Shown here in pieces: positions 63,202 through 64,000 of a DNA stretch of 64,000 bases (position 1 is its first letter; the number at the start of each line of letters is the position of its first letter). Position numbers and translations under genes: made by a program. The stretch comes from Burkholderiales bacterium. Its GTDB lineage: Bacteria > Pseudomonadota > Gammaproteobacteria > Burkholderiales > Burkholderiaceae_D. The DNA lies in NCBI GenBank assembly GCA_016200895.1, contig JACQDX010000018.1:52560-116559 (forward strand), given 5' to 3'. The notes under the pieces were generated by a model. It was not told the DNA's origin, did not search any database, and saw only the letters and a list, made by a program, of their open reading frames with translations.

Positions 63202-63882
63202 CTACGGCAAAATCACCAGTCCTGAATGCTGAAAAGAATTACGGTCACCACGGCGATAACTGCGGTAGACATGTTTGCCTTCCACGGTCTTGCTGCACAT
63301 GGTGCAAGGCACAGCGTGGTCAATTTCGGTAATGCCAATTTGCTGCAAGGCACGTCTGGTCAATACATTCAGATCGACATGACGGTAACGAGGATTGATG
63401 GCTGTGGCATCGAGATCAGGAAACTGCCGCACAAAATCGGCAGCCAGTTCTTCACTGACTTCAAAACAGCAAGGGCCTATGTGTGCACCGATGGCCGCCA
63501 CCCAGTCTTGCGACTGTTCACCTTGCGCAGCCAGTTCTTGCCACAGCGTCTGCATCACTCCACCGACGATGCCGCGCCAGCCCGCATGGGCGGCAGCAAT
63601 CATCTTGCCATCACGTCTGGCCATTAAAACTGGCACACAATCAGCAGTGATCACGGTTACGGGTATGCCGGGCAGGCGCGTAAAAAAAGCATCGGCATCG
63701 CCGCACTGCTGGGATTTTTCTGTCACTTCCACCACGCGGATACCGTGTACTTGCAGCTTGTTGGGTACAGTATCCCAATGTCCGCTGAGGCTGGCTGGCA
63801 CAAAGTCCCTGGCATTACCAAAACCATATTGTATGCCGGGTATGCTGGCGAGAACGGCGCTGTGGTGGTGACTGCGTTGCAA
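63202..63882 (-). CDS. pgeF: Laccase-domain protein PgeF/YfiH
   Basis: The 226-residue protein has the family's metal-site motifs TADCVPVLM, AAAHAGWRGIVGGV, IGPCCFEVSEE and the terminal TMCS...YRSYRRGDRN segment. PgeF/YfiH removes L-Ser wrongly incorporated in peptidoglycan precursors; some homologues also act on nucleosides or phenols. The frame opens only at TTG 63882, preceded by GGAG at 7 bases and by a stop six codons upstream, so a TTG start is well supported. It is not visibly linked to the neighbouring oxidase genes. Confidence 0.88.
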   Translation of the reverse strand: MQRSHHHSAVLASIPGIQYGFGNARDFVPASLSGHWDTVPNKLQVHGIRVVEVTEKSQQCGDADAFFTRLPGIPVTVITADCVPVLMARRDGKMIAAAHAGWRGIVGGVMQTLWQELAAQGEQSQDWVAAIGAHIGPCCFEVSEELAADFVRQFPDLDATAINPRYRHVDLNVLTRRALQQIGITEIDHAVPCTMCSKTVEGKHVYRSYRRGDRNSFQHSGLVILP

Positions 63883-64000
63883 GGCTTGCTCCGTGAATTA
63901 AGTGAAAGCAGGATTTTAGCGAGTTTTTGTCTGGGGTGTGCGACATGCCTTGCTTTTAAATACGAGCCCCGCCTATGCCAGGCAGGAACTTAGTTGCCAC
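63883..64000. other. Upstream region of pgeF-like gene (window edge)
   Basis: About 118 bases with no convincing gene end. Read leftward it contains TAAAAT roughly 40 bases before the TTG start as a possible -10 element. Short open frames here look accidental. Confidence 0.4.

Noticed and set aside
1..64000. tRNA, rRNA, CRISPR, prophage or integrase
   Set aside because: None was seen on reading both strands by eye; small RNAs cannot be excluded without covariance-model searches.

Overview
The window looks like a chromosome segment of a betaproteobacterium of the Oxalobacteraceae type. The moderate GC content (near 50% by eye, not computed), the gene content and the dispersed repeats would suit a genus such as Undibacterium, but this is inference; there is no rRNA or taxonomic marker in view. 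No tRNA, rRNA, CRISPR array, transposase or integrase was seen.

Layout. (1) 1-6 kb: the end of a glutathione S-transferase gene, a heparinase II/III-like lipoprotein, a small orphan gene and a RoxA-like di-heme cytochrome c. (2) 6-11.6 kb: a leftward disaccharide-phosphorolysis operon (GH65 phosphorylase, beta-phosphoglucomutase, MFS transporter, LacI regulator) with two operator-like palindromes upstream and a MITE-like hairpin repeat inside. (3) 11.9-19.3 kb: a Fur-box-headed siderophore locus with a 32-codon leader ORF, two IucA/IucC-type NIS synthetases, an MFS exporter and a TonB-dependent receptor, closely packed or overlapping. (4) 19.4-23.5 kb: a LacI regulator divergent from a second TonB-dependent receptor, with two almost identical operator-like sites between them.

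(5) 23.5-53.0 kb: the main feature, a lipopeptide biosynthetic region. A type II thioesterase and a Sfp-type phosphopantetheinyl transferase lie at one edge, followed by an NHLP-like small peptide and a STAS protein. A roughly 27-kb leftward operon then runs (in transcription order) through a protein made of two duplicated halves, a giant PKS-NRPS (KS-AT-ACP-aminotransferase-C-A-T-E), a SyrP-like non-heme iron hydroxylase, an NRPS with degenerate C-like domain-A-T-TE, an NRPS C-A-T-C, an orphan 408-residue protein, a PLP enzyme, a luciferase-like flavin monooxygenase, a fatty acyl-AMP ligase, a free ACP and an ABC exporter carrying a cyclic-nucleotide-binding-type domain. Most junctions are 4-nt overlaps. 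My reading is that a fatty acid is activated by the FAAL/ACP, extended once with malonate, converted to a beta-amino acyl chain, and then joined to about three amino acids (pocket residues suggest Asp-like, Cys-like and Gln-like). Assembly order would differ from gene order.

(6) 53.5-60.1 kb: a divergent rightward operon with an RsbW-like ATPase, a Cache-PP2C phosphatase, a periplasmic binding protein, a methyltransferase, a binding protein fused to a permease, and a permease. No ABC ATPase is present. With the STAS protein at 25.7 kb this would complete a partner-switching set bracketing the lipopeptide operon. (7) 60.1-64 kb: an inverted repeat at a convergent gene end, an IorAB-like molybdenum hydroxylase pair and a PgeF/YfiH laccase-domain gene.
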